This document shows positions 7,927 to 15,527 of a stretch of DNA of 35,190 bases, one piece after another. This stretch comes from Candidatus Nanohalalkaliarchaeum halalkaliphilum (GTDB lineage: Archaea; Nanohalarchaeota; Nanosalinia; Nanosalinales; Nanohalalkaliarchaeaceae): NCBI GenBank assembly GCA_022729315.1, contig JALDAF010000005.1, forward strand, positions 1 through 35,190, written 5' to 3'. Position numbers and translations under genes: made by a program. The first letter of the stretch is position 1, and the number at the start of each line of letters is the position of its first letter. The notes under the pieces are model-generated. The model ran no database searches. It had not been told where the DNA came from and saw nothing but the letters and a program-made list of their open reading frames with translations.

Positions 7927-8790
7927 CTACTCCTCCTCGGTCCCGGTCAGTTCGTGGTAGTTCCGGTCGGCGTGGTCCACGAACGTCTCCGGGTTGTAGG
8001 AGCCGATGTCGGAGACGATGGCATCGATGTGTTCCGCGGAGATCCGTTCGAACGCATAGTTCATGACCTGTACGTTGTCCGGTGCGTCCTCCCACACCTC
8101 GCTTCCACGGCGCTTCTCCCGTTCCTCCACGTGGTCGAAGACGGTGCGGTGATCGAATTTCCAGGAGTCCGTCAGCACGTAGACAGGAATCTCCCGTACC
8201 TGTGCGGCCTCCGCGAACAGTTCGCTTCCGATCTTGTTCAGCACGTGCCCCGAACTGGTGACCGCGTCCGCACCGAGCATCACCATGTCAGCGTCCTGCA
8301 GTGCGAGCCGTGCACCGCTATCCACGTAGTGCTTCACCGGGATACCAGCGTCCGCCAGTTCCTTTGCCGTGTCCCGTCCCTGGAACAGGGGCCGTGTCTC
8401 CGTGTTGTGCACTGTTACCTGCTGGTCCAGTTCGTCCGCGGCGTGGATGAGGGTACCGACCACGGTAGAGGAGTGGCAGTGCGTGAACACGGTGTCACCG
8501 TCCTCAAAAAGGTCTGCCGCGGCCCTGTGGATGTCGTCCTGGGCCGAGTCGATGTGGGCAAGCACCCGTTCAAAGTCTTCCGTGCTGAGCGCGATATCGA
8601 TCGCGTTGAACAGGAACGGTTCGGTTGGCCGCACCCCTTTCAACCGTTCGGCTACGGCCTCAATCCGCTGCTGATGGATCCCGTCGTCATGCATCTCCTG
8701 CAGCAGCTCGACACCTGCCCGGGCCACCGCGGTTGCCCCCTGGATCTCGATATTCTCGATCTTTTTGATCACTGCATCGGGATCGGCCAT
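7927..8790 (-). CDS. Ribose-1,5-bisphosphate isomerase (eIF2B-related)
   Basis: Converts ribose 1,5-bisphosphate, made by AMP phosphorylase, into ribulose 1,5-bisphosphate for RuBisCO. The 287 residues have the eIF2B/methylthioribose-phosphate isomerase fold. Seen: an N-terminal helical region (1-90), then the sugar-phosphate domain with the catalytic cysteine C105 in THCHSS, an HNTETRPLFQG segment (from 128) and the catalytic aspartate D175 in LGADAV. These correspond to the Cys and Asp established for the Thermococcus enzyme. It is shorter than the roughly 320-residue thermophile enzymes. The presence of AMP phosphorylase and RuBisCO in the cluster argues against a translation-factor or methylthioribose role. 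A TATA box, CCTTTATGTG, lies about 27 nt upstream of the ATG. Confidence 0.92.
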   Translation of the reverse strand: MADPDAVIKKIENIEIQGATAVARAGVELLQEMHDDGIHQQRIEAVAERLKGVRPTEPFLFNAIDIALSTEDFERVLAHIDSAQDDIHRAAADLFEDGDTVFTHCHSSTVVGTLIHAADELDQQVTVHNTETRPLFQGRDTAKELADAGIPVKHYVDSGARLALQDADMVMLGADAVTSSGHVLNKIGSELFAEAAQVREIPVYVLTDSWKFDHRTVFDHVEEREKRRGSEVWEDAPDNVQVMNYAFERISAEHIDAIVSDIGSYNPETFVDHADRNYHELTGTEEE

Positions 8791-8812
8791 GCTGTACCGT
8801 TGGTAGGCGGCT

Positions 8813-8822
8813 CACATAAAGG
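8813..8822 (-). promoter_or_regulatory. TATA box of the ribose-1,5-bisphosphate isomerase gene
   Basis: The minus strand reads CCTTTATGTG with its centre about 27 nt from the ATG at 8790, matching leaderless transcription. Confidence 0.55.
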
Positions 8823-8854
8823 TATGGTGGAGAACGTACTATCCGAGAAAACCG

Positions 8855-9214
8855 TTACCGGTCAGGGAACAGGTTGTTCAGTGACTCGATGTCCCGCCGC
8901 CCGTGCTCCGTCATCAGTTTTCCGAGTTTCTTCCGCCAGATCGGGTGGAGGGATCGGTCCGGTATAAGGTCACGGAGCCGGCCGTTCAACGCCTTCCCTT
9001 CCTCATCGAAATCGGTGAGGATCACGACCGATCCCTCTGTGGACACGTTCCGGGCGAACCCGATCAATCCATCGGTATCGGTACAGGTGTGGATCGTGCT
9101 CGTGAATCCAGCCCGCTCCAGTGCCTTCCGATCGTTCCGCCCCTCCACGATCGCCGCGTCCACGTCCCGATCCATCTCCGCCACAAGCTGCTGTACCGCT
9201 GTCCGCAGATCCAT
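8855..9214 (-). CDS. Small toprim-domain protein (UPF0292-like)
   Basis: A 119-residue protein that is essentially one toprim fold, the metal-binding nucleotidyl-transfer/hydrolase fold of topoisomerases, DnaG primases and RNase M5. Seen: the catalytic glutamate in AAIVEGRNDRKAL near the N-terminus and the DxD motif in ILTDFDEEG near the middle. Archaea carry such stand-alone small toprim proteins whose role is unknown; nucleic-acid processing is likely. I chose the ATG at 9214 because GGAGGGA lies 6 nt before it; a GTG at 9229 is possible, but it is too close to the TATA-like CTTAATAATC at 9243-9252. Confidence 0.87.
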   Translation of the reverse strand: MDLRTAVQQLVAEMDRDVDAAIVEGRNDRKALERAGFTSTIHTCTDTDGLIGFARNVSTEGSVVILTDFDEEGKALNGRLRDLIPDRSLHPIWRKKLGKLMTEHGRRDIESLNNLFPDR

Positions 9215-9345
9215 GTCCAGTCCCTCCACGCCAACACGCCAACGATTATTAAGTATGCCGGTATTTCACAGTTTCCGTCTCCATGCACATGGTTCGAGGA
9301 CCGTGATTGAGCAGGTTGAAAAAGGTTGGCGGCAGCTGTCCATGC

Positions 9346-9978
9346 ATGACGAACACTCAGGAGGAGCTCGTGGAACACCTGCAGAAGCGAGGCGCCCTCT
9401 CAACGGACCGGATCATCGACGCGTTCCACAAAGTTCCCCGTGAACGGTTCGTTCCCGATGAGTACCGTGAACACGCCTACGTGGACACGGCGCTTCCGAT
9501 CGGGTACGGACAGACCATCTCCGCCCCACACATGGTGGCACACATGACCGAGCTCCTGGACCCACAGATGGAGGATACGGTGCTGGAGGTGGGCGCTGGC
9601 AGCGGGTATCAGGCCGCCATCCTCTCAGCGCTGGCTGGCACCGTTACCACGGTCGAGATCGTGGAGGAACTCGCCCAGCAGGCACGTGACCGGCTCAAGG
9701 AGTATGACAACGTCACGGTGATCCATGCGGACGGCTCCACCGGCTACCCGCAGCACGCACCGTACAGCAAGATACTGTACACGGCCGCATCACCGAAACG
9801 ACCACCGGAAACCGTGTTCGACCAGCTGGCGGAAAACGGGATGCTCATCGCCCCGATCGGTGATCGCAGCAACCACCAGACGCTGCACGTGTACCACAAA
9901 AAAGATGGCAAGATCACATCGGAACAGCATTACGGTGTCCGGTTCGTCCCACTCACCGGGGAAGAAGGGATAAGGTAG
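9346..9978 (+). CDS. pcm: Protein-L-isoaspartate O-methyltransferase
   Basis: Uses S-adenosylmethionine to methylate isoaspartyl residues and so starts repair of damaged proteins in the cytosol. The 210 residues match the usual length. Seen: the substrate-side ISAPHM segment at 58-63, the SAM-binding motif I VLEVGAGSGYQ at 79-89, the acidic end of the second strand (VEIVEE), and the C-terminal LIAPIGD strand. The ATG at 9346 is preferred over an in-frame TTG at 9307, which would add 13 residues unlike the family. It ends directly against the stop of the convergent small gene that follows, with no base between them. Confidence 0.94.
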   Translation: MTNTQEELVEHLQKRGALSTDRIIDAFHKVPRERFVPDEYREHAYVDTALPIGYGQTISAPHMVAHMTELLDPQMEDTVLEVGAGSGYQAAILSALAGTVTTVEIVEELAQQARDRLKEYDNVTVIHADGSTGYPQHAPYSKILYTAASPKRPPETVFDQLAENGMLIAPIGDRSNHQTLHVYHKKDGKITSEQHYGVRFVPLTGEEGIR

Positions 9979-10356
9979 TTAGAGAAGATAGTCAAGCTCT
10001 TTCGCAGCGAACAGACTTTCTAGCCACCGGTATTTTTCCGCATCATCTATATAGTGAAGTCCGTCAGAGATTGCGTCATGGTTCCGCGTGCGTAACGCAT
10101 CGTACGCCGAATGTTGCTGTAGTTCGTTTCGGCGTTCTTCATAATCTTGATCCGCGTATGGAGACGGATCCAGCCAGTCATCAATCATTGCTGCAGCGTC
10201 CTGCGCCCAGTCCTCTCCGTGATCCTTCCCGTACTCTGCTATCGCCGTCAGATCGGCAACGTTGTTGAACGACAGGGTTGTGGGATCGCGGTCTTCGTAG
10301 TGCTGCCACCACTTCTCCATGTCAACGTAATCGACACCGATATGATCCCTGCCCAT
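9979..10356 (-). CDS. Small acidic protein of unknown function
   Basis: A 125-residue, strongly acidic soluble protein, mostly helical by eye and rich in Asp, Glu, Tyr and Trp, ending AAKELDYLL. I do not recognise a family. The frame is open up to 10494, but the ATG at 10356 is the likely start: a TATA box (ATTTAAAT, 10378-10385) is centred about 26 nt upstream, and the longer version would overlap the end of FEN1 with a basic sequence unlike the rest. It converges on pcm with zero spacing, so both transcripts must end inside each other's gene. Confidence 0.68.
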   Translation of the reverse strand: MGRDHIGVDYVDMEKWWQHYEDRDPTTLSFNNVADLTAIAEYGKDHGEDWAQDAAAMIDDWLDPSPYADQDYEERRNELQQHSAYDALRTRNHDAISDGLHYIDDAEKYRWLESLFAAKELDYLL

Positions 10357-10377
10357 ACCAAGAGCTGATAGACACGT

Positions 10378-10385
10378 ATTTAAAT
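10378..10385 (-). promoter_or_regulatory. TATA box of the 125-residue protein gene
   Basis: ATTTAAAT is centred about 26 nt upstream of the ATG at 10356. It fits a leaderless transcript and decides against the longer reading of this gene. Confidence 0.6.
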
Positions 10386-10396
10386 CACTTTCCTTC

Positions 10397-11425
10397 CTAC
10401 ACGAAACTGTCCAGCCCGCTCTGCCGTTCCTGCCGTGCATCCACCAGGCGGTCCACGGTGGAGTTGACGCGGTCCTCGGAGAAGTCGTGTTCATCGATCA
10501 GTACCTCGCGGATCCGTTCCTCATCTGGATCCTGGAAGTCGAAGTCCAGACCCTCCTCGATCGGCGGGTCCATGAAGAAGTCCCGGATCACGTTCGGATC
10601 CGCATCGTGCTCCCACTCCCATTTCTCGTCCTCCTGCAACTCAGTGAACGAGTCGTATGCGTCCACGAGTTTGATCGCGGTCTTCGGGCCGATACCGTGG
10701 ATGCCGCCGGGATTGTAGTCGGTACCGACCATGATCCCGATCCACACCAGCTGCTCCCGGGTGATCCCCAGCTCGTTCAGTGCGTGCTGCAGTTCGATCT
10801 TCTCCGGGACGACCTCACGGTACTGTTGTTTCCCCGGGACTTTCCGGCGGCCGGTGATCGTCAGGTTTTTCACCATGCGGTCCGCGCCGAACAGGAGCGA
10901 ATCCCAGTCCTGGCTGCCGACCGCCCACACCGTATCCTCCCGGTTCAGCTGTGCGGCCTGTGCCTCGCCTTCGCTCGGTGCCTGGAGGTAGGGGACGCCC
11001 ATCGCGTCCAGCAGCTTCTTCGATTCCGTGATCATGTCCCCGGTCATCTCCGCGCTCTGCGTCGCCTTCTGGTACGCCTTCTTCAGCTTGCCTTCCTCCT
11101 TTAGCCGTTTCCACTCCGCTTTCGCTTCCTCACGGCGTTTCCGTCTCTCCGCACTCTCCTCGGCTTTCAGTTCCGGGGTCTCCCCGTCGTACACGTACAC
11201 CGGTTTGATATTGTTCTCGAACAGTTTCACGGTCCGGTAGAACAGTCCGGACAGGTGGGAGGTGACACGGCCCTGTGAATCCTTGAGCGGGGTACCATCC
11301 TGCTGCCGGATGATGCTGAGAAACTGGTACAGCGTGTTCATCGCGTCGACCGCGACCACTTTGTCGTTCATTTCCTCGAACGACAGTTCCTCGGTTTCTA
11401 TCAGGTCACCGAAGTTCGTTCCCAT
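10397..11425 (-). CDS. fen: Flap endonuclease 1
   Basis: Structure-specific nuclease that removes 5' flaps during Okazaki fragment maturation and repair. The 342 residues match archaeal FEN1. Seen: the N-terminal metal aspartate D27 in VVAVDAMN, VYVYDGETPELK, the APSEGEAQAA segment with metal glutamates, the aspartates of GSQDWDSLL, and the VGTDYNPGGIHGIGPKTA helix-two-turn-helix region. The tail reads QSGLDSFV, a PCNA-interacting PIP box with Val in place of the last aromatic. The ATG at 11425 is chosen because the family begins MGT/MGV here and TTTTTAATAC (11451-11460) lies 26-35 nt upstream. The frame stays open to 11581, but that stretch is promoter. Confidence 0.96.
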   Translation of the reverse strand: MGTNFGDLIETEELSFEEMNDKVVAVDAMNTLYQFLSIIRQQDGTPLKDSQGRVTSHLSGLFYRTVKLFENNIKPVYVYDGETPELKAEESAERRKRREEAKAEWKRLKEEGKLKKAYQKATQSAEMTGDMITESKKLLDAMGVPYLQAPSEGEAQAAQLNREDTVWAVGSQDWDSLLFGADRMVKNLTITGRRKVPGKQQYREVVPEKIELQHALNELGITREQLVWIGIMVGTDYNPGGIHGIGPKTAIKLVDAYDSFTELQEDEKWEWEHDADPNVIRDFFMDPPIEEGLDFDFQDPDEERIREVLIDEHDFSEDRVNSTVDRLVDARQERQSGLDSFV

Positions 11426-11450
11426 TGCTGCAAAAAGAAGTGGGAAATCA

Positions 11451-11460
11451 GTATTAAAAA
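11451..11460 (-). promoter_or_regulatory. TATA box of fen
   Basis: The minus strand reads TTTTTAATAC, centred about 30 nt upstream of the ATG at 11425. Confidence 0.6.
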
Positions 11461-11555
11461 TAACGTGATTATTCCGACCAAAACTTCCGCTGTAGGGAAG
11501 TGTGGGTGAGAGCGTCAGCGTCCACCCTGGAGCACATGCTGTGTTAAAACGGATG

Positions 11556-11581
11556 TTGAAAAAAGGAGGAACGTTTTTCAA
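11556..11581. repeat. AT-rich hairpin in the fen / zinc-ribbon intergenic region
   Basis: TTGAAAAA (11556-11563) pairs with TTTTTCAA (11574-11581) around a 10-nt loop containing GGAGGA. It lies about 23 nt before the zinc-ribbon ATG, where a TATA element is expected, so its T-rich arm may itself be the TATA region. A role as an RNA structure is less likely because it sits upstream of the expected transcript start. Confidence 0.35.
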
Positions 11582-11603
11582 GGAGGGATGACCGTTACAC
11601 GCT

Positions 11604-11738
11604 ATGGCAACGTTGTGCGACTATTGCGGTAAGGCAGTAACGAACGGCATCACGTGCGAGCTTTGCGGGGCAACTGTCGGACCTGAACACAAGAGGGAGT
11701 ACGGGTGTGAGGTCTGCAAAGGACGCACATCTGTGTGA
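11604..11738 (+). CDS. Tiny zinc-ribbon protein with three CxxC knuckles
   Basis: A 44-residue protein that is almost entirely metal site: CDYC (C5, C8), CELC (C18, C21) and CEVC (C35, C38), with a histidine at position 29. Two pairs can bind one zinc in a rubredoxin-like ribbon, leaving a third pair for a second metal or partner. Such micro-proteins are common in halophilic archaea; most have no known function. It starts at an ATG, ends in TGA, and is divergent from fen with a 178-bp intergenic region. The regular CxxC spacing is the main evidence that this short frame is real. Confidence 0.72.
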   Translation: MATLCDYCGKAVTNGITCELCGATVGPEHKREYGCEVCKGRTSV

Positions 11739-11811
11739 CATACGGGATCACAGCCTTTATCCATATAGAGGAGGTTTTTCGCTGTCGTAGCTCCAGGTCA
11801 CAGCCACTGCG

Positions 11812-12363
11812 TTATATGATCGCGATCAACATGGCTGTGGAGAACAGGAGCAACGAACTGGATGCGAACGCTATACGGGCCCGGGTCTGCGGATCGGGAG
11901 GGTTGTTGATGTAGGACCGGTATCTGCTGGAGTATGCCAGTACCACGTAGAACAACACGCTTGTACCAGCCAGCAGCAGAACGATGATGACGTACACAAC
12001 GAGATAGGACAGCGGTGAGGGTCCTCCGGAGATCATCGAGGCATGACTGAAAGGGCCAAACAGGTCTGGAACAGCAGAACGGACTGGTAGCAGAAGCGGG
12101 CTGAACAGGATGCCTGTACCAAGCGCCATCCCTATATCGCCAGTTTTCTGCATCCATAGCGGCTTGACTGTGGAGAACACGGAGAATGATGTCAGTACCG
12201 ATGCCAGCTGAAGGAGGATGAACGTCACCGCCGCCACGGTAAGGACGGATCCGATGAAGAACGACAGCCACTCCATCACGTAGTACAGTGGTATGAGCAG
12301 AAGCAGAGCGATGGCAAGAGGGGCGTCACCGTCTAACACTGTGATCCCGGTCACCTGTCCCAT
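11812..12363 (-). CDS. Integral membrane protein of unknown function
   Basis: A 183-residue protein with about five predicted membrane helices (roughly 14-34, 38-60, 80-98, 118-140 and 163-183) and a short basic loop near residues 143-160. The layout recalls Yip1-type small membrane proteins, but no motif confirms this and I do not assign a family. The ATG at 12363 has a TATA element (12385-12394, minus strand TTTCTTATAC) about 27 nt upstream. It is convergent with the tiny zinc-ribbon gene. Confidence 0.75.
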   Translation of the reverse strand: MGQVTGITVLDGDAPLAIALLLLIPLYYVMEWLSFFIGSVLTVAAVTFILLQLASVLTSFSVFSTVKPLWMQKTGDIGMALGTGILFSPLLLPVRSAVPDLFGPFSHASMISGGPSPLSYLVVYVIIVLLLAGTSVLFYVVLAYSSRYRSYINNPPDPQTRARIAFASSSLLLFSTAMLIAII

Positions 12364-12384
12364 GATGACTATGATACATCCACG

Positions 12385-12394
12385 GTATAAGAAA
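12385..12394 (-). promoter_or_regulatory. TATA box of the 183-residue membrane protein gene
   Basis: The minus strand reads TTTCTTATAC, centred about 27 nt upstream of the ATG at 12363. Confidence 0.5.
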
Positions 12395-12442
12395 CCTGCG
12401 GAGGACAGGAAGAGAAAGAATACGGGAGTTGAACCAGCTTGT

Positions 12443-12697
12443 TTACAGCCGGTTCATATCTGTGAGTTCCACGGAGCGCACGCCGTCAAGCCCTTCAAGC
12501 GTGTCCTGCACCTTATCGGCACCACCTTCCTGATCCTCAAGGATGGTGGAGACCTTGACCGCTTTCAGTCCGAATGCGACCTCTTCCTCCTCGATACCGT
12601 CGATATCAACAGCATCCTGGATATCGCTCTTCAGTGCATCAATGTCTGTTTCCGTGTCGTCTGGCATAACTTTGAACAGTACAACTACTTCTCCCAT
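12443..12697 (-). CDS. ef1b: Translation elongation factor 1-beta
   Basis: Guanine-nucleotide exchange factor that reloads EF-1 alpha with GTP. The 84-residue length and alpha-beta plait with MGEVVVLFKVMP at the start, the acidic middle, and AFGLKAVKVSTILEDQEGG before the last strand are typical of the archaeal protein. A GAGGT site lies 8 nt before the ATG. It is third in a same-strand run with a four-knuckle zinc protein and a PqqB-like protein, with about 40-bp gaps. The pairing of this factor with the zinc micro-protein is known from haloarchaea. Confidence 0.96.
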   Translation of the reverse strand: MGEVVVLFKVMPDDTETDIDALKSDIQDAVDIDGIEEEEVAFGLKAVKVSTILEDQEGGADKVQDTLEGLDGVRSVELTDMNRL

Positions 12698-12739
12698 GTG
12701 TATAACCTCGTGTAGTATGAATAGTGTGCGGATCAGCTG

Positions 12740-13540
12740 TTACAGTTCGAGTTCCACGCCTTCCTCGGCGATATGGAACCCTGCATCCTCCACCTGTTGG
12801 CGTTCCTCCGAGTCCGGGTCCAGGACCGGGTTCGTATGGTTCAGGTGGGTGAAATAGATCTCGGTATCCGCTCCGTCCAGCTTCTCCAGGCTTTCCTGGA
12901 TCGGTGGGTGTGGTACGCGTTCATACCGGTCTATCTCCTCCTCCGACCAGAACGTGCCATCGATCAACGCGATGTCTGCCTCTTCCACCCGTTCAATGGC
13001 TTCCTCGGTCCAGTAGTCGATATCTGTCATGTACAGGAGTTTCGTGTTCTCGGTCTCGATCATGAACGCGTGCGTGTCGGTCGGCACGTACCGGTGGACA
13101 ACACCGACCGGGGTCACGGTCAGTCCCATCATCTCCACCGGCCCGTTTTCCGCGATATCGTTCACCACGATGTTGTTCCGGTCTATCAGCAGCCGGAACG
13201 CATAGTTATCCTTCAAAAACTCCTTGACGCTCGGCGTACAGTACACCGGCACCATGTTCGCATTGATAGATTCCTTCCCGAGATACAGCAGCCCGGTGAT
13301 GGTCCCCAGTTCGCCATGACCCAGGAAGATACCGTCGATGTACGTGTCCTCCACCTGGAACCGGATGTCCGGCGTGGCGTCGAACAGGTAGTTCACACCT
13401 TTGTCCTCGTCAAACACCTTGAGACTGGTGGTGAACCGCTGCTTTGACCGGTCGTTCCGCGCAGTGGTGCAGGCATCACACTGACAGCCAAGATGTGGGA
13501 TGCCGCCATCCTGCGCCGTTCCAAGAATCCGTGCTTTCAT
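12740..13540 (-). CDS. PqqB-like metallo-beta-lactamase fold protein
   Basis: A 266-residue protein of the PqqB subfamily of the metallo-beta-lactamase superfamily. Seen: the N-terminal GTAQDGGIPHLGC leading into a CxCxxC structural-metal motif (CQCDAC), the GHGELGTITGLLYLG segment in place of the usual HxHxDH, HRYVPTDTHAF, a TDIDYW metal segment, and the late THLNHTNP. PqqB proteins typically have this degenerate zinc motif and a HxNxTNP-like end. No other PQQ genes are here, so PQQ synthesis is doubtful and an uncharacterised hydrolase or oxidase role is more likely. A GGTG site lies just before the ATG. It sits between the zinc micro-protein and EF-1 beta. Confidence 0.85.
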   Translation of the reverse strand: MKARILGTAQDGGIPHLGCQCDACTTARNDRSKQRFTTSLKVFDEDKGVNYLFDATPDIRFQVEDTYIDGIFLGHGELGTITGLLYLGKESINANMVPVYCTPSVKEFLKDNYAFRLLIDRNNIVVNDIAENGPVEMMGLTVTPVGVVHRYVPTDTHAFMIETENTKLLYMTDIDYWTEEAIERVEEADIALIDGTFWSEEEIDRYERVPHPPIQESLEKLDGADTEIYFTHLNHTNPVLDPDSEERQQVEDAGFHIAEEGVELEL

Positions 13541-13578
13541 CGGTGTTACACCACGTTATCAGGCGAGAGCCGCGGAGG

Positions 13579-13758
13579 TTATGGGCCGCGATGTCCGCAG
13601 TCCGTGCAGACGTAGTCGTTCTTCAGTTTCTTGCATCGTCCGCACCGGGCGATCTCTGCTTCACACTCTGGACACGGAAAGACCACGAACGAATCGGCCG
13701 CATCAAGATTCTTTCCGCAGGTCACGCACTCCGTGCTCTCCATCTGTACTTGTACCAT
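13579..13758 (-). CDS. Four-knuckle zinc micro-protein, HVO_2753-like
   Basis: A 59-residue protein with four cysteine pairs, CVTC, CPEC, CGRC and CTDC, each with the CPxCG-like look, which together would hold two zinc ions. Length, motif order and location next to EF-1 beta match the haloarchaeal protein HVO_2753, a member of a family also found across archaea with a likely translation or RNA-related role. ATG at 13758; TATA element CATATTTAAA (13781-13790) lies about 27 nt upstream, consistent with a leaderless transcript covering this gene, the PqqB-like gene and EF-1 beta. Confidence 0.85.
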   Translation of the reverse strand: MVQVQMESTECVTCGKNLDAADSFVVFPCPECEAEIARCGRCKKLKNDYVCTDCGHRGP

Positions 13759-13780
13759 GCACCGGAATACTCCATCAAAC

Positions 13781-13790
13781 TTTAAATATG
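13781..13790 (-). promoter_or_regulatory. TATA box of the zinc micro-protein / PqqB-like / EF-1 beta run
   Basis: The minus strand reads CATATTTAAA, centred about 27 nt upstream of the ATG at 13758. It is the best TATA match ahead of this three-gene run. Confidence 0.65.
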
Positions 13791-13812
13791 ACTCGCGTCT
13801 CCATGCTCCGGT

Positions 13813-15144
13813 TCACGACCGGTTCATCCCTCTTCCAACGAGATGCATGATCCATCCGAGGATACCTGTGACGATGCTGACCGGGAGCTTCAGCAGTCGT
13901 ACCGTGGCAAACACGAGGAAGAACAGTGCCGCGGCAACGTGCTCCGGATGCGCGAACGCCTCCTCAACGGGCTCATCCACCATCGCCGCGATCTGTTCCT
14001 CGATCATCCCATCCTCTGTAAGCGGCGACCCGTCCTCGCCGTCAACCTGACTCATCACGGCCCCCACGCTGCCCTCCGCCGATGAGGATACCGCGTCAGC
14101 TGTCACCGACTCCATCCCGTTGAACCCGGTGATAAGCTGTTCCTCTTCCTCCGCCGTGAACAGTCCGGAGTCCAGCGCCGGCTCCATCACACCGTTCCGG
14201 GCAGCATCTGTCACGGACACGCCGATGCCCTCTGCCTCCGCCTCGGCCGCCTGGACCAGCAGCTCCTCATCGATGCTGTCTCCCTCGTGATCCGCCAGGT
14301 ATCGCTGCGCGATATCGTCGGCGTGCTGCTCCCCTTCCGCGATCATCGGGTCACGCGCCTCATCGAACCGCTCCAACAGGAACTGGCGCTGGTCACCATC
14401 GAAACCACCCTCATCTATCACTGTTAAAAGCTGTTCCTGGGCCTCATGCACGGCTTCCGCTGCCAGCTGCTGCGCCACCAGGTCGGTCACCTGCTGAAGC
14501 TGGGCCAGTACCGTGGGATTCACCTCATCGGGGAGCTCCTCTCCAACCCCGTTCAATCCGTCGTCCAGCCCTGGCAGTTCATCATCCAGCTGCTGTTCAA
14601 CGAGAACCGTACCAAGCTCGACAGCCCGCTCCGTTGCCGCATCCTTCATCTGCTGCTGTACCGCGGTATCGGTATACACCATGTAGCCGGTTCCAGCGGC
14701 GAGGAACAGTGACAGGACAACGATCAACGTGCCACCGGTCGAAAAGTAGGTCCAGAAATAGTTCTTCCCGTTAAACACGCTCCGCGCCTTGTACGACGAA
14801 AGCACTACCAGTGCCGGGACCAGGACCGCTGCAAGCGCCACAACATCACCGAACACCACGCCGGTCACCGCCACGAGGCTTCCCAAACTCTCCCACCGGA
14901 ACCGCGCCGTGGAGATCACGGAAAGGTACGCGACCGGCACCACCAGCAGCCCCAGGAACAGGATTGACGGATCCGCAAGCGCCCATACATCCAGCGTCCG
15001 CAGCACATCACCGGACAGCGGGGACAGCACCACGCCCAGCACACCGATACCGGTCGCCACCAGTACACCAAGAAACGTCAGCAAGTCAACCCGGAGTTCG
15101 CGGCCGCGTACCGTCCACGACAGTTCACGATGTACACCCATCAT
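13813..15144 (-). CDS. Membrane protein with large central acidic domain
   Basis: A 443-residue protein of unknown family. The first 160 residues hold about five predicted helices, residues 160-410 form an acidic, helical, coiled-coil-prone region rich in Glu, Gln and Ala, and one or two helices follow near 412-438. The central domain is most likely outside the cell, between N- and C-terminal anchors. I chose the ATG at 15144 (another follows at 15141): TATA-like GTATTTATGT (15167-15176) lies about 27 nt upstream, and the longer open frame to 15216 runs through it. A divergent small membrane protein gene starts at 15238. Confidence 0.8.
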   Translation of the reverse strand: MMGVHRELSWTVRGRELRVDLLTFLGVLVATGIGVLGVVLSPLSGDVLRTLDVWALADPSILFLGLLVVPVAYLSVISTARFRWESLGSLVAVTGVVFGDVVALAAVLVPALVVLSSYKARSVFNGKNYFWTYFSTGGTLIVVLSLFLAAGTGYMVYTDTAVQQQMKDAATERAVELGTVLVEQQLDDELPGLDDGLNGVGEELPDEVNPTVLAQLQQVTDLVAQQLAAEAVHEAQEQLLTVIDEGGFDGDQRQFLLERFDEARDPMIAEGEQHADDIAQRYLADHEGDSIDEELLVQAAEAEAEGIGVSVTDAARNGVMEPALDSGLFTAEEEEQLITGFNGMESVTADAVSSSAEGSVGAVMSQVDGEDGSPLTEDGMIEEQIAAMVDEPVEEAFAHPEHVAAALFFLVFATVRLLKLPVSIVTGILGWIMHLVGRGMNRS

Positions 15145-15166
15145 ACCCTGCACATCAGGTCTGCTG

Positions 15167-15176
15167 ACATAAATAC
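15167..15176 (-). promoter_or_regulatory. TATA box of the 443-residue membrane protein gene
   Basis: The minus strand reads GTATTTATGT, centred about 27 nt upstream of the ATG at 15144, which supports the shorter start. Confidence 0.55.
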
Positions 15177-15237
15177 CTGCACCCCTCACCACCGGGACGT
15201 ATTTTAACACGCCCATACCATTGATTTACGTCTCCCA

Positions 15238-15450
15238 ATGAAGCCTTCCAGACGTATTCAGGAACACCGGAAAGAAGTCCTGGAAGTGGCCGCGGTCCTC
15301 ACCGCCCTCATCCTGATCGGCATCATCCTTGTCAGCGACCCGGTCACGGCAGAAGACCGGTTCCTCATCCTCTCACTCCTCGCCTTCCTCCTCGCCGGCG
15401 TCAGCATCTACCTGAAACGCGATGCTTTACGTGCGATAACAGAATGGTAG
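15238..15450 (+). CDS. Small membrane protein with two helices
   Basis: A 70-residue protein: a basic N-terminus (KPSRRIQEHRKE), a helix at about 15-33, a short acidic loop (DPVTAED), a second helix at about 41-59 and a basic tail. The hairpin topology with both ends inside fits the positive charges. No family is recognised. The ATG is preceded by an AT-rich TATTTTAACA (15200-15209), a plausible TATA box. It is divergent from the 443-residue membrane protein. Confidence 0.72.
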   Translation: MKPSRRIQEHRKEVLEVAAVLTALILIGIILVSDPVTAEDRFLILSLLAFLLAGVSIYLKRDALRAITEW

Positions 15451-15527
15451 AACACCTGTCTTCCCCGGTGAACGAGACCGCTGCCCATACTTAACGAATA
15501 AGGGTTCTCCAGTAGTCCCGGATACAG

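Noticed and set aside
9979-10494. Longer version of the 125-residue protein starting at 10494
   Set aside because: The added part overlaps the 3' end of fen, is basic unlike the rest, and passes through the TATA box; the ATG at 10356 has correct spacing.
11426-11581. N-terminal extension of FEN1
   Set aside because: The family begins at the ATG at 11425 and the upstream part is AT-rich promoter sequence with no similarity to FEN1.
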